The notes: generated by a model from the sequence alone, not told the origin. A stretch of DNA of 64,000 nt from an uncultured Algibacter sp. (GCF_947487605.1 NZ_CANKXK010000002.1:310001-374000), one strand, 5' to 3'. Counted from the stretch's first letter, positions 41,337 to 48,601 are shown. A program made the numbers and translations.

Positions 41337-41732
41337 ATGAAGAAAGATATCCTTATTCCAAAAGTTGATGGTGTTTATATTGCAGTTGTAAATGAGTATA
41401 ATACAATCTATAAAACTCAAGATTGGAATGCATATATTATAAATACTAAAGAAGTCGATTTAGAGATGGTATTAATAGTTACCAGCGGCTATTCTGAAGA
41501 TAAAGCAACATCGATTTTCAGAAAAAAAATTGATGTGCTGCCTAAGAAAAGCTATGCTAAAATAGAACTTATACAGGAAGATTTATTTGCATTGAATAAC
41601 TCTTTTAAAGTTACTTTTTTTGAAGGAAATGCTATGTTTGATAAAACGTATTTGTTTAGAAAAAACACGATTAATTTAAAAGCTTTACAGCCTATTCCTT
41701 TAATGGATGTAAAAGGTGTTTTGGTAAAGTAA
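41337..41732 (+). CDS. Conserved flavobacterial protein of unknown function
   Basis: A 131-residue cytoplasmic protein without a signal peptide, starting MKKDILIPKVDGVYIAVVNE. It is beta-rich, with YNTIYKTQDWNAYIINTK, VTSGYSEDKATSIFRKKID and a closing strand pair. I do not recognise a named family. In some annotations such proteins are labelled as a phenylalanyl-tRNA synthetase subunit because of their neighbourhood; nothing in the sequence supports that. Its end lies 9 bp from the end of gpsA, tail to tail. Confidence 0.7.
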   Translation: MKKDILIPKVDGVYIAVVNEYNTIYKTQDWNAYIINTKEVDLEMVLIVTSGYSEDKATSIFRKKIDVLPKKSYAKIELIQEDLFALNNSFKVTFFEGNAMFDKTYLFRKNTINLKALQPIPLMDVKGVLVK

Positions 41733-41741
41733 TTTAAATGA

Positions 41742-42743
41742 TTAATCAAGTCTATCTGTCAATTGTTTAAAGATTTTTTTAGGATTTTTATTTTCATAAA
41801 GTACTTGGTAAACTGCATTAATTATAGGGATATGAGCTTTCTTTTTGTTGTTTTTATTGATTAAAAAAGCACTTTTTGTGGCATAATACCCTTCTGCAAC
41901 CATGCTCATTTCCATTTGAGCCGATTTTACGGTATAGCCTTTCCCAATCATGTTACCAAACATGCGGTTTCTAGAAAATGTAGAATAACCTGTTACCAAT
42001 AAATCACCTAAATATGCCGAATTATTAATGTTACGTTTCATTTTATGTACCTTTTTAATAAAACGCTTCATTTCACGAATGGCATTACTCATTAAAACAC
42101 TTTGAAAATTATCGCCATAGCCCAATCCGTGAGCAATACCAGCTGCAATAGCATAAATATTTTTAAGCATAACTCCGTATTCTACTCCTATTACATCGTC
42201 GCTTATCTTTGTATTAATATAATTGCTCGATAGACTATCTGCAATATGTTGTGCTTTTTTAGAATCCCAACAAGAAATAGTTAAATAAGATAGTCGTTCT
42301 AGAGCAACTTCTTCTGCATGGCAAGGGCCTGCTATAACCGCAATACTTTCAAAGGGGACTTTATAGTTTTGATTAAAGTGTTCACCTACTAACAAACCTG
42401 TTTCAGGAACAATGCCTTTTACAGCAGAAACAATGGTTTTATTAGTGATATCAATATTTAATTTTTCTAATTCACTGAAAATAAAAGCCGATGGAATAAC
42501 AAATATGAGAACATCGGCATAATTTGCTGTTTCATTTATATTGTTACTTAATTTTAATTGTTCTACATGAAACTCTACCGAGCTTAAATAATTTGGGTTA
42601 TGCTGTTCTCGAATTAGGTGCTCTTTGGTATAAACGCTGCGCATATACCAGCCCACTTCATCTAAATTTTCACAAAGCATTTTCACAATAGCTGTTGCCC
42701 AACTACCTGCTCCAAAAACTGCATATTTCAAAGGTTCGTCCAT
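41742..42743 (-). CDS. gpsA: Glycerol-3-phosphate dehydrogenase [NAD(P)+]
   Basis: A 333-residue enzyme with the N-terminal nucleotide-binding FGAGSWATAIVKML (about 10-23), the catalytic lysine in EYGVMLKNIYAIAAGIAHGLGYG (split: VMLKNIYAIAAG, about 190-201), and the C-terminal helical domain. It reduces dihydroxyacetone phosphate to sn-glycerol 3-phosphate for phospholipid synthesis. The length is normal. Its first residues MDEPLKYAVF lack a signal peptide, as expected for a cytoplasmic enzyme. Confidence 0.95.
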   Translation of the reverse strand: MDEPLKYAVFGAGSWATAIVKMLCENLDEVGWYMRSVYTKEHLIREQHNPNYLSSVEFHVEQLKLSNNINETANYADVLIFVIPSAFIFSELEKLNIDITNKTIVSAVKGIVPETGLLVGEHFNQNYKVPFESIAVIAGPCHAEEVALERLSYLTISCWDSKKAQHIADSLSSNYINTKISDDVIGVEYGVMLKNIYAIAAGIAHGLGYGDNFQSVLMSNAIREMKRFIKKVHKMKRNINNSAYLGDLLVTGYSTFSRNRMFGNMIGKGYTVKSAQMEMSMVAEGYYATKSAFLINKNNKKKAHIPIINAVYQVLYENKNPKKIFKQLTDRLD

Positions 42744-42823
42744 AAATATTGAATCGTTATAATTTCAAAAATACATAAAAATTAAGTCACAGTAATTACT
42801 GCTAATAATTGCTTATCTGTTTT

Positions 42824-42841
42824 TTGGCACGCGTTTTGAAA
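42824..42841 (+). promoter_or_regulatory. Possible sigma-54-type promoter
   Basis: TTGGCACGCGTTTTGAAA fits the -24/-12 pattern TGGCACG-N4-TTGCW with one base changed in the -12 part. It lies 33 bp before the lipoprotein ATG at 42875. Confidence 0.3.
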
Positions 42842-42874
42842 CCCTGTTTGTATAAACCCTAAAATGATGACGAT

Positions 42875-43822
42875 ATGAAAACGATAAAATTACTTTTAAG
42901 CTTCGTCTTAACAGCAACACTTTTTACTTCATGCTACACAGAAGTAGTAGTTGATGAATATATTATAGATGAACCAGGAATTTCAATTAATCAGTTATTA
43001 GGTTCGCATGAGCTTTGGTATGTAGATATTAATGCTACACAAGGTTTTGGAGAAACCCCATTTTTACAAAAAGCGTTTACAATATCGTTTAGAAACGGCG
43101 TTGTTTATGCTAATAACAATATTGTTGGTTTAGGCGATAACGGTAATGGATTTGGAATTGATGTTGGCGAGTACGATGCGTACGACATGATTTTAGATGT
43201 ACAACACGATATTGATGGATTTGAGACTTTTGATGTATTTCGAATAGATAATAACACAATAGAATTATACAATCCAAACAACGACACATCTTATTTTTTA
43301 GAAGGGTATCAGCGTAGTAATTTCGATTACGACTTTGTGTTCTATGATAATATTCATTACTTCTTACAAGAGTATGAAGCTTGGGAAAAGACTTATACAA
43401 GTGAAATGGGCGTTTTAAATGAATTTGATAATGAGAATTATTTGCAATTTTTAGCAGGCGGAAACGATTCTGAGTTTAGAAGTTCGCAAGATGAATTTGG
43501 CACTAATGTAGGTAGCTTAATTTGGGATTACACAGGCCTTTATGGCGTTGGCGATGTGAGTGGCGATATGTACTTAAAAACTTTAACATTAGATTATGAT
43601 TCTTTTGACAATGAATTTTTTGAATTGAGCGTTATAAATGATGGAAAGATTGAGTTGTTTCACCCAACATCTGAAACAGTATATGAGTTTGAAGGACGCG
43701 GATACATAGAGTACTTAAAAACTGCTAACACAAAAGGGAAAACCTCAAGTGTTAAAGTAGAGAAGAAACGTAAGTTTAAAAAAGATAGAGTTGATAACCC
43801 AAGAGAAAACACACGTGGGTAA
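42875..43822 (+). CDS. Lipoprotein of unknown function upstream of nadD
   Basis: A 315-residue lipoprotein (lipobox LFTSCYTE, Cys 20) with an acidic, aromatic-rich mature part. Two similar halves can be read: an N-terminal segment (LLGSHELWYVDINATQGFGETP; FRNGVVYANNNIVGLG; FDVFRIDNNTIELYNPNNDTSYFLEGY) and a later one (FLAGGNDSEFRSSQDEFGT; FELSVINDGKIELFHPTSETVYEFEG), which look like an internal repeat. The last 40 residues are lysine-rich and look disordered. Relatives are sometimes labelled as nicotinate mononucleotide adenylyltransferase because the nadD gene is next door; the sequence has no such fold. Confidence 0.7.
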   Translation: MKTIKLLLSFVLTATLFTSCYTEVVVDEYIIDEPGISINQLLGSHELWYVDINATQGFGETPFLQKAFTISFRNGVVYANNNIVGLGDNGNGFGIDVGEYDAYDMILDVQHDIDGFETFDVFRIDNNTIELYNPNNDTSYFLEGYQRSNFDYDFVFYDNIHYFLQEYEAWEKTYTSEMGVLNEFDNENYLQFLAGGNDSEFRSSQDEFGTNVGSLIWDYTGLYGVGDVSGDMYLKTLTLDYDSFDNEFFELSVINDGKIELFHPTSETVYEFEGRGYIEYLKTANTKGKTSSVKVEKKRKFKKDRVDNPRENTRG

Positions 43823-44153
43823 GAATAAAGCATAAAGTGAAACCCTCTTTGAAGCGGGATTAGTTCAACTAATTAATTTGTGTTTTGTTTTTCAAACAAA
43901 TCAAATTAAAGTTTCACTAAAATTTTGGTTGGTTATTTAGTTAGAAACCGTTTAAAGAAGTAATTTTTTGAGCGGTTTTTTTATTTCTCTAATCTAGATA
44001 TTTAGTTAAATCATTAATAAAAGCACTTCTTAATTTTTATTTGGTTCTTCAGATCTGTATTTTGAAGCTCTTGGATATTTCAATATGAAACTATATATCT
44101 AAAATCCATTGTTAAATGAAGACGCCTATTTTTAAAACAAAATAAATCTTTTA
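43823..44153. other. Intergenic region with nested inverted repeats
   Basis: 331 bp without a gene, between two convergent genes. AGTGAAAC (43836-43843) and GTTTCACT (43911-43918) could close a fold that also contains TTAGTT/ACTAA and ATTTGTGTTTT/AAACAAAT hairpins. A terminator follows at 43945. The rest is A/T-rich without recognised features. Confidence 0.45.
43945..43983 (+). terminator. Weak intrinsic terminator after the 315-aa lipoprotein
   Basis: AAACCG and CGGTTT pair over 6 bp across a 22-nt loop, followed by five T. The long loop makes it weaker than the other terminators here. Confidence 0.5.
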
Positions 44154-44732
44154 CTATTTGTAGAAATTCATTTCATCTAAATACTCCCAAACAAATTCTG
44201 GCAACATAGGTCTTACGTTTTTACCAGCTTTTATAGACTTTCGGATGAATGTAGAAGATAATTCCATATTAGGAGCATCTATAAAGTGTACTTTATTATG
44301 GTTATGAAATTGTGTTTCAACGGTTCCTTTAGAGATTCTAGGATACACGTATAAATGATGATTTTCAAGAATTAGCTCGTAATTTTTCCATTTGTGGAAG
44401 CTTTTCAAATTGTCTTCTCCCATAATTAAAGCGAACTCATTGTCTGGGTACTTTTCTTGTAAATAAGTGAGCGTGTTTATTGTATAATTAGGTTGAGGTA
44501 GACCAAATTCTATATCGCTTGGTTTTAGTTTTATGTAGTCTTTTGTAGCGCGATAAACCATTTCTAAACGCTGGTAATTATCGAGTAAACTACTTTTCTG
44601 TTTAAAAGGATTATGAGGGGTTACAACAAACCAAACTTGGTTTAAATCGCTATATTCTGCAATATGATTGGCAATAACTAGATGCCCAATATGAATTGGA
44701 TTAAAGGAGCCAAAATACAATCCGATCTTCAT
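44154..44732 (-). CDS. nadD: Nicotinate-nucleotide adenylyltransferase
   Basis: A 192-residue nucleotidyltransferase of the HxGH superfamily: YFGSFNPIHIGHLVIA (about 6-21) with the catalytic HIGH, and the C-terminal SSTFIRKSIKAG (about 168-179) with the SSTxxR motif. It transfers AMP to nicotinate mononucleotide in NAD synthesis. Length is normal. It comes 24 bp after gmk on the same strand, and the three genes yicC, gmk and nadD form one operon. Confidence 0.95.
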   Translation of the reverse strand: MKIGLYFGSFNPIHIGHLVIANHIAEYSDLNQVWFVVTPHNPFKQKSSLLDNYQRLEMVYRATKDYIKLKPSDIEFGLPQPNYTINTLTYLQEKYPDNEFALIMGEDNLKSFHKWKNYELILENHHLYVYPRISKGTVETQFHNHNKVHFIDAPNMELSSTFIRKSIKAGKNVRPMLPEFVWEYLDEMNFYK

Positions 44733-44748
44733 TTATAGATGTTTAAGC

Positions 44749-44764
44749 CCCGATAGCTATCGGG
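44749..44764. repeat. Perfect 16-bp palindrome carrying the gmk stop codon
   Basis: CCCGATAGCTATCGGG is a perfect palindrome. The gmk TAG stop (plus 44757-44759) lies at its centre, so the last residues of gmk are coded by it. Related short palindromes are frequent in Flavobacteriaceae intergenic regions. Confidence 0.85.
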
Positions 44765-45344
44765 ATATAAAAGTATTTACATGATTATATGCTTCTTCAA
44801 GAGCGCTTTCTAAATTATCATTTACAACAATAATATCAAAAAGTGGTGCTGTAGCTAATTCTGCAGAAGCTTTTGCTACGCGCATGTTTATTTTGTCTTC
44901 ACTTTCAGTTTTACGCTTTTTCAAGCGAATTTTTAATTCGTCAATACTTGGTGGTTTAACAAATACGGACAATGTTTCTTCAGGGAACTTTCGTTTTATG
45001 CGCAGTCCGCCAGAAACATCAATATCAAAAATAACGTTTTTGCCTTTTGCCCAAATGCGTTCTACTTCGGTTTTTAATGTGCCATAGAAATTATCGCGAT
45101 ATACTTCTTCCCATTCTAAGAACTCATCGTTTTTAATTTTGTTCTTAAACTCTTTTGCCGATAAAAAATAATAATCTTTAGCATTAATTTCTTCACCACG
45201 CTTTTCTCTTGAAGTAGCCGAGATTGAAAATTCTAAATTTAAATCTTTAATTCCCAATAAATGCTTTACAATAGTTGTTTTCCCAGATCCAGAAGGTGCT
45301 GAAAAGACTATAAGCTTACCTTGTTTTTTATGCTGTTTTGCCAC
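44757..45344 (-). CDS. gmk: Guanylate kinase
   Basis: A 195-residue kinase with the P-loop VFSAPSGSGKTTIV (about 13-26), SISATSREKRGEE (about 43-55, GMP-binding), YYFLSAKEFK, and DIDVSGGLRIK (about 101-111, Mg and nucleotide site). It phosphorylates GMP to GDP. Length is normal. The stop codon and the last residues lie in a 16-bp palindrome, which may have replaced a few original residues at the C-terminus. In the yicC-gmk-nadD operon. Confidence 0.96.
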   Translation of the reverse strand: MAKQHKKQGKLIVFSAPSGSGKTTIVKHLLGIKDLNLEFSISATSREKRGEEINAKDYYFLSAKEFKNKIKNDEFLEWEEVYRDNFYGTLKTEVERIWAKGKNVIFDIDVSGGLRIKRKFPEETLSVFVKPPSIDELKIRLKKRKTESEDKINMRVAKASAELATAPLFDIIVVNDNLESALEEAYNHVNTFISR

Positions 45345-45381
45345 TAACTTATTTTTACTGATTATTGAGACTTTAAACTAA

Positions 45382-46239
45382 TTAAAGTACATTCAATAAT
45401 TGTTCCTTAATTTTTTCGAGCTCGTCCTTCATCTCAACTACCAATTGTTGCATAGGGGCATAATTACTTTTTGACCCAATGGTGTTAATTTCTCTTCCCA
45501 TTTCTTGACTTATAAATCCAAGTTTCTTTCCATTAGAGTCATTTGAATTTAAACACTCTTCAAAATAGTTTAAGTGATTCTTTAAACGTACTTTTTCTTC
45601 TGTAATGTCAAATTTTTCAATGTAGTAAACCAATTCTTGTTCAAAACGGTTTTCGTCGTATTTCTCTCTTAATTCTTCAACGCCTTTAAGCAGACGTTCT
45701 CTAACCCCTTCAATACGTTCAGGATCCATTGCTATAATTGCATTTAATATGGAGTCTATGGTTTTAAGACGGGTTTTAAAGTCTAATTCTAAAACTTTAC
45801 CTTCATTTAAGCGATGGTTATTTAAATCGGATACAGCTGTGTCTATTTGAGCTTCAATAAGTTTCCATTCGTTTTCATCAATTTCTTCGCGCACTGTATT
45901 TAAAGCATCAGGGAAACGAACAGCCATTTTAAGTAATTCAATATCATCCCCTTCAGTAACATCTTTTAATTGCTTGATATATTGTTTTACAACAGGTGTG
46001 TTTATTTGAGTAGATGTGTCTTCTGCAGTGGTTTCTACATATACAGAAAAATCTACTTTTCCTCGTTCTAATCGATTAGCGAGAAGCTTACGAATAGCAA
46101 GCTCCTTTTCTCGATAAATAGAGGGCATTCGAGCATTTATATCAAGATTTTTGCTGTTTAGAGATTTTAACTCTATAGTTAATTTTTTGGTTGGTAATTG
46201 CAATACAGATTTTCCATAACCTGTCATTGAATGTATCAT
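45382..46239 (-). CDS. yicC: YicC-family endoribonuclease
   Basis: About 285 residues from the ATG at 46239, which gives the family start MIHSMTGYGKS. An in-frame ATG at 46263 is upstream but overlaps the promoter box at 46261-46268, so it is unlikely. Other motifs are IELKSLNSKNLDINARMP (about 20-37) and the C-terminal FISQEMGREINTIGSKS (about 242-258). YicC acts as an endoribonuclease that cuts small RNAs or mRNA fragments. First gene of the yicC-gmk-nadD operon. Confidence 0.92.
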   Translation of the reverse strand: MIHSMTGYGKSVLQLPTKKLTIELKSLNSKNLDINARMPSIYREKELAIRKLLANRLERGKVDFSVYVETTAEDTSTQINTPVVKQYIKQLKDVTEGDDIELLKMAVRFPDALNTVREEIDENEWKLIEAQIDTAVSDLNNHRLNEGKVLELDFKTRLKTIDSILNAIIAMDPERIEGVRERLLKGVEELREKYDENRFEQELVYYIEKFDITEEKVRLKNHLNYFEECLNSNDSNGKKLGFISQEMGREINTIGSKSNYAPMQQLVVEMKDELEKIKEQLLNVL

Positions 46240-46260
46240 ATGTGCATATATTAAGTTGCA

Positions 46261-46268
46261 CAAAGGTA
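46261..46268 (-). promoter_or_regulatory. -7 box of the yicC-gmk-nadD operon
   Basis: TACCTTTG on the minus strand matches TAnnTTTG exactly and is 21 bp upstream of the yicC ATG at 46239. Confidence 0.6.
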
Positions 46269-46284
46269 ATTAAAACCTAAGGTT

Positions 46285-46330
46285 TAGAAAAAAACCTCAA
46301 TCTATTAAAAAACAAATAGTTGAGGTTTTT
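46285..46330 (-). terminator. Bidirectional terminator downstream of tRNA-Leu
   Basis: AAACCTCAA (46292-46300) and TTGAGGTTT (46320-46328) form a 9-bp stem with a 19-nt loop. The minus strand has a T-run after it, as does the plus strand, so it can stop transcripts of the tRNA. Confidence 0.75.
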
Positions 46331-46334
46331 TTAG

Positions 46335-46416
46335 TACTCAAGGTGGGAATCGAACCCACACTTCCGAAGAAACTGGATTTTGAATCCAGCGCGTCTACCA
46401 ATTCCGCCACTTGAGC
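46335..46416 (-). tRNA. tRNA-Leu (anticodon CAA)
   Basis: An 82-nt cloverleaf with acceptor GCTCAAG paired to CTTGAGT (a G-U at the first pair), D-arm with GGTAGAC, anticodon stem CTGGA/TCCAG around the loop TTCAAAA (anticodon CAA), a class II variable arm, and T-arm GTGGGTTCGATTCCCAC. The CCA end is not encoded. A TAAATTTG promoter box lies at 46426-46433. The 5' 28 nt occur a second time at 46704-46751. Confidence 0.97.
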
Positions 46417-46425
46417 TTGGAAGTG

Positions 46426-46433
46426 CAAATTTA
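46426..46433 (-). promoter_or_regulatory. -7 box of tRNA-Leu(CAA), overlapping the GIY-YIG stop codon
   Basis: TAAATTTG on the minus strand matches TAnnTTTG exactly, 9 nt before the tRNA. Its first three bases, TAA, are the stop codon of the GIY-YIG gene. Confidence 0.75.
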
Positions 46434-46676
46434 GTTTTTATCTCGAATTAAGCGAAGTTTTTCTTTGCCAATTCCCGATTTCCAATATTTCTCTCTTATT
46501 CTAGCTTCTATCCGAGTTTCAACTTGCTCTGAATAAATAAGTTCGAAAGGAACATAAGCTTTGGTGGTTTTTTCTCTTTTGGAATTATGTTTTACTAATC
46601 TCTTTTCAAGGTCTTGTGTAAGCCCTACATATATGTAGTTTTTAGTTTTACTTGATATAGCATATACAAAAAACAT
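46431..46676 (-). CDS. GIY-YIG (URI-type) nuclease-like protein between two tRNA-Leu copies
   Basis: An 81-residue single-domain protein of the GIY-YIG family: YAISSKTKNYIYVGLTQDLEKRLVKHN (split: YAISSKTKNYIYVGLT, about 5-20; EKRLVKHN, about 24-31) with the YAI and YVG forms of the two strands, the catalytic arginine in EKRLVKHN, and the metal-binding glutamate region ARIREKYWKSG (about 59-69). Family members cut DNA; small orphan copies have no known role. It lies between a truncated copy of tRNA-Leu (46704-46751) and the intact tRNA (46335-46416), with all three on one strand. Its stop codon is part of the tRNA promoter. It looks like a tRNA-associated insertion. Confidence 0.9.
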   Translation of the reverse strand: MFFVYAISSKTKNYIYVGLTQDLEKRLVKHNSKREKTTKAYVPFELIYSEQVETRIEARIREKYWKSGIGKEKLRLIRDKN

Positions 46677-46703
46677 ACATTATCAAATTAAAAAATGACA
46701 TTT

Positions 46704-46751
46704 AGCGCGCCTGCCTGTCGGCAGACAGGTCTACAATTCCGCCACTTGAGC
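46704..46751 (-). pseudogene. Truncated tRNA-Leu copy with a 20-bp palindrome insertion
   Basis: On the minus strand this reads GCTCAAGTGGCGGAATTG-TAGA, then a 20-bp insertion, then CGCGCT, after which similarity stops. Compared with the intact tRNA, the match covers 28 of the first 29 nt (one G lost in the GG of the D-arm). The break falls two nt into the anticodon stem. It cannot make a tRNA, but still has a promoter box at 46763-46770. Confidence 0.9.
46710..46729. repeat. 20-bp palindrome inserted in the tRNA-Leu relic
   Basis: CCTGCCTG-TCGG-CAGACAGG is a nearly perfect inverted repeat. Removing it joins AGCGCG to TCTAC, the exact order seen in the intact tRNA, which proves an insertion of exactly 20 bp. 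Confidence 0.85.
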
Positions 46752-46762
46752 ATATCGGACAG

Positions 46763-46770
46763 CAAAAATA
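46763..46770 (-). promoter_or_regulatory. -7 box before the tRNA-Leu relic and GIY-YIG gene
   Basis: TATTTTTG on the minus strand matches TAnnTTTG exactly, 11 nt before the relic. It is likely the old tRNA promoter and would now drive the GIY-YIG gene. Confidence 0.6.
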
Positions 46771-46835
46771 TAGATTTTTTCAATATTAATCGTAAAAATA
46801 CCACTCAATATACTTTTTAGGTTAAAATAAATGTA

Positions 46836-46875
46836 TAAATTTGCACCTCGTTTAAAATAAGGTGCTGTTTAGCAC
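46836..46875 (+). promoter_or_regulatory. prs promoter and leader hairpins
   Basis: TAAATTTG (46836-46843) matches TAnnTTTG exactly. In the leader, GCACC (46843-46847) can pair with GGTGC (46861-46865), and GTGCT (46862-46866) with AGCAC (46871-46875). The two pairings exclude each other. No T-tract follows. Confidence 0.45.
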
Positions 46876-46895
46876 TGCAAAACAACTAGTTAACT

Positions 46896-47837
46896 ATGCC
46901 TATTGTAATTACTGAAGCTAAGATTTTTGCATGTACACAAAGTATGGTTCTTGGTAAAAAAATTGCTAAGGCTTTTGGTACAGATTTAGGCAATGTAATT
47001 ACTTCTACTTATAGTGATGGGGAGTTTCAACCATCTTATGAAGAATCTATAAGAGGAACTAGAATTTTTATTATAGGCTCTACTAATCCAGGACCAGAAA
47101 ATTTAATGGAAATGTTGTTAATGATTGATGCTGCTAAACGCGCATCAGCAAGACATATAACAGCAGTATTGCCATATTTTGGTTGGGCTAGACAAGACAG
47201 AAAAGATAAGCCAAGAGTACCAATTGCTGCTAAGTTAGTAGCTAAAATGTTGGAAGCCGCAGGAGCTACTCGTATTATTACAATGGATTTGCATGCCGAT
47301 CAAATACAAGGCTTCTTTGAAAAACCTGTAGATCATTTATTTGCATCAACAATCTTTTTACCTTATTTAAGAGGACTAAACTTAGATAACTTAACTATAG
47401 CTTCTCCAGATATGGGAGGTTCTAAGAGAGCTTATGCATATTCTAAGGCTTTACAAAGCGATGTAGTAATATGTTATAAACAACGAGCTAAAGCCAATGT
47501 TATTTCTCATATGGAACTTATTGGTAATGTAGAAGGTAAAAATGTGGTTTTGGTAGATGATATGGTTGACACCGCAGGCACATTAACAAAAGCAGCAGAC
47601 CTAATGATGGAACGTGGTGCACTTAGTGTAAGAGCAATATGTACACACCCAATATTGTCTGGAAAAGCTTATGATAACATAAACAATTCAAAATTAGAAG
47701 AATTAATAGTAACAGATTCTATCCCAGTAAAACCTTTAAGCGATAAAGTTAAGGTGTTAAGCTGTGCAGATTTATTTGCTCAGGTTATGGAGAAAGTACA
47801 CAATAATCAATCTATTAGCTCAAAATTTGTAATGTAA
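46896..47837 (+). CDS. prs: Ribose-phosphate pyrophosphokinase
   Basis: A 313-residue PRPP synthetase: YSDGEFQPSYEESIRG (about 40-55; flavobacterial form), the flag region YFGWARQDRKDKPR (about 94-107), DLHADQIQGFF (about 130-140), and the PRPP-binding VLVDDMVDTAGT (about 216-227). It makes PRPP from ATP and ribose 5-phosphate for nucleotide, histidine and NAD synthesis. Length is normal. The gene for ribosomal protein L25 follows 98 bp later, the usual neighbour. Confidence 0.96.
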   Translation: MPIVITEAKIFACTQSMVLGKKIAKAFGTDLGNVITSTYSDGEFQPSYEESIRGTRIFIIGSTNPGPENLMEMLLMIDAAKRASARHITAVLPYFGWARQDRKDKPRVPIAAKLVAKMLEAAGATRIITMDLHADQIQGFFEKPVDHLFASTIFLPYLRGLNLDNLTIASPDMGGSKRAYAYSKALQSDVVICYKQRAKANVISHMELIGNVEGKNVVLVDDMVDTAGTLTKAADLMMERGALSVRAICTHPILSGKAYDNINNSKLEELIVTDSIPVKPLSDKVKVLSCADLFAQVMEKVHNNQSISSKFVM

Positions 47838-47935
47838 AACTCCGCGAAACCAAAGATTACAATTTCAATAACATGAAATTAAATCAATGAATAAAGCGAA
47901 AAGAAGAATATTAATTTTAATTTATATATAAACAA

Positions 47936-48577
47936 ATGAAATCAATTACAATCAACGGATCTCAAAGAGAAAGCGTGGGCAAAAAAGCAACAAAAGCCTT
48001 ACGTAATGCTGGTCAGGTTCCTTGCGTATTATACGGAGGAGACAAGCCAGTGCATTTCTCAGCACCAGAATTAGCTTTCTCAAAACTAGTATACACGCCA
48101 AATGCGCATACAGTTGTGATTGAGTTAGACAACGGCGAAACTTTAAATGCCGTATTACAAGACATTCAATTTCACCCAGTAACAGACAGAATTTTACACG
48201 TAGATTTCTATCAATTATTCGAGGATAAAGAAATTGCATTAAACATTCCAGTACAATTAGTAGGTAATTCTAGAGGTGTTAAAAACGGTGGTGTTTTAAA
48301 AAGAAACAACAGAAAACTTCGTATCAAAGCATTACCAGCAAACTTACCAGATTTTATAGAGATAGATATTACACCTCTTAAAATTGGCGATAAAGTAGCT
48401 GTAGGCGATTTACCAAGCGGAGATTATACATTTTTACACAACGATAATACTGTAGTTTGTAGAGTAAGTACATCTAGAGTAGCCATTGTAGATGAAGATG
48501 ATGATGAATTAGAAGAAGGAGCAGAAGGAGCAGAAGCACCAGCCGCAGAAACAGCAGAAGCAGCAGCTCAAGAATAG
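47936..48577 (+). CDS. rplY: 50S ribosomal protein L25 / general stress protein Ctc
   Basis: A 213-residue protein of the long (CTC) L25 type: the N-terminal 5S rRNA-binding domain ([28 protein letters not shown]; split: [19 protein letters not shown], about 13-31), the C-terminal TL5-like domain ([17 protein letters not shown], about 142-158), and an acidic, Ala/Glu-rich tail (about 185-213). It binds 5S rRNA in the large subunit. The strong terminator at 48602 ends the prs-rplY unit. Confidence 0.94.
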   Translation: MKSITINGSQRESVGKKATKALRNAGQVPCVLYGGDKPVHFSAPELAFSKLVYTPNAHTVVIELDNGETLNAVLQDIQFHPVTDRILHVDFYQLFEDKEIALNIPVQLVGNSRGVKNGGVLKRNNRKLRIKALPANLPDFIEIDITPLKIGDKVAVGDLPSGDYTFLHNDNTVVCRVSTSRVAIVDEDDDELEEGAEGAEAPAAETAEAAAQE

Positions 48578-48601
48578 AACATATTCTCGATTAAATAACA
48601 C

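Noticed and set aside
41337-41732. Annotation of the 131-aa protein as a phenylalanyl-tRNA synthetase subunit
   Set aside because: It has none of the class II motifs; pheS is at 39241-40260 with all of them.
42875-43822. Annotation of the lipoprotein as nicotinate mononucleotide adenylyltransferase
   Set aside because: It has a lipobox and no HxGH or SSTxxR motif. The true nadD is at 44154-44732.
46696-46760. A second functional tRNA-Leu
   Set aside because: Only the first 28 nt are present, with a 20-bp insertion and a lost G; no anticodon arm or T-arm follows.
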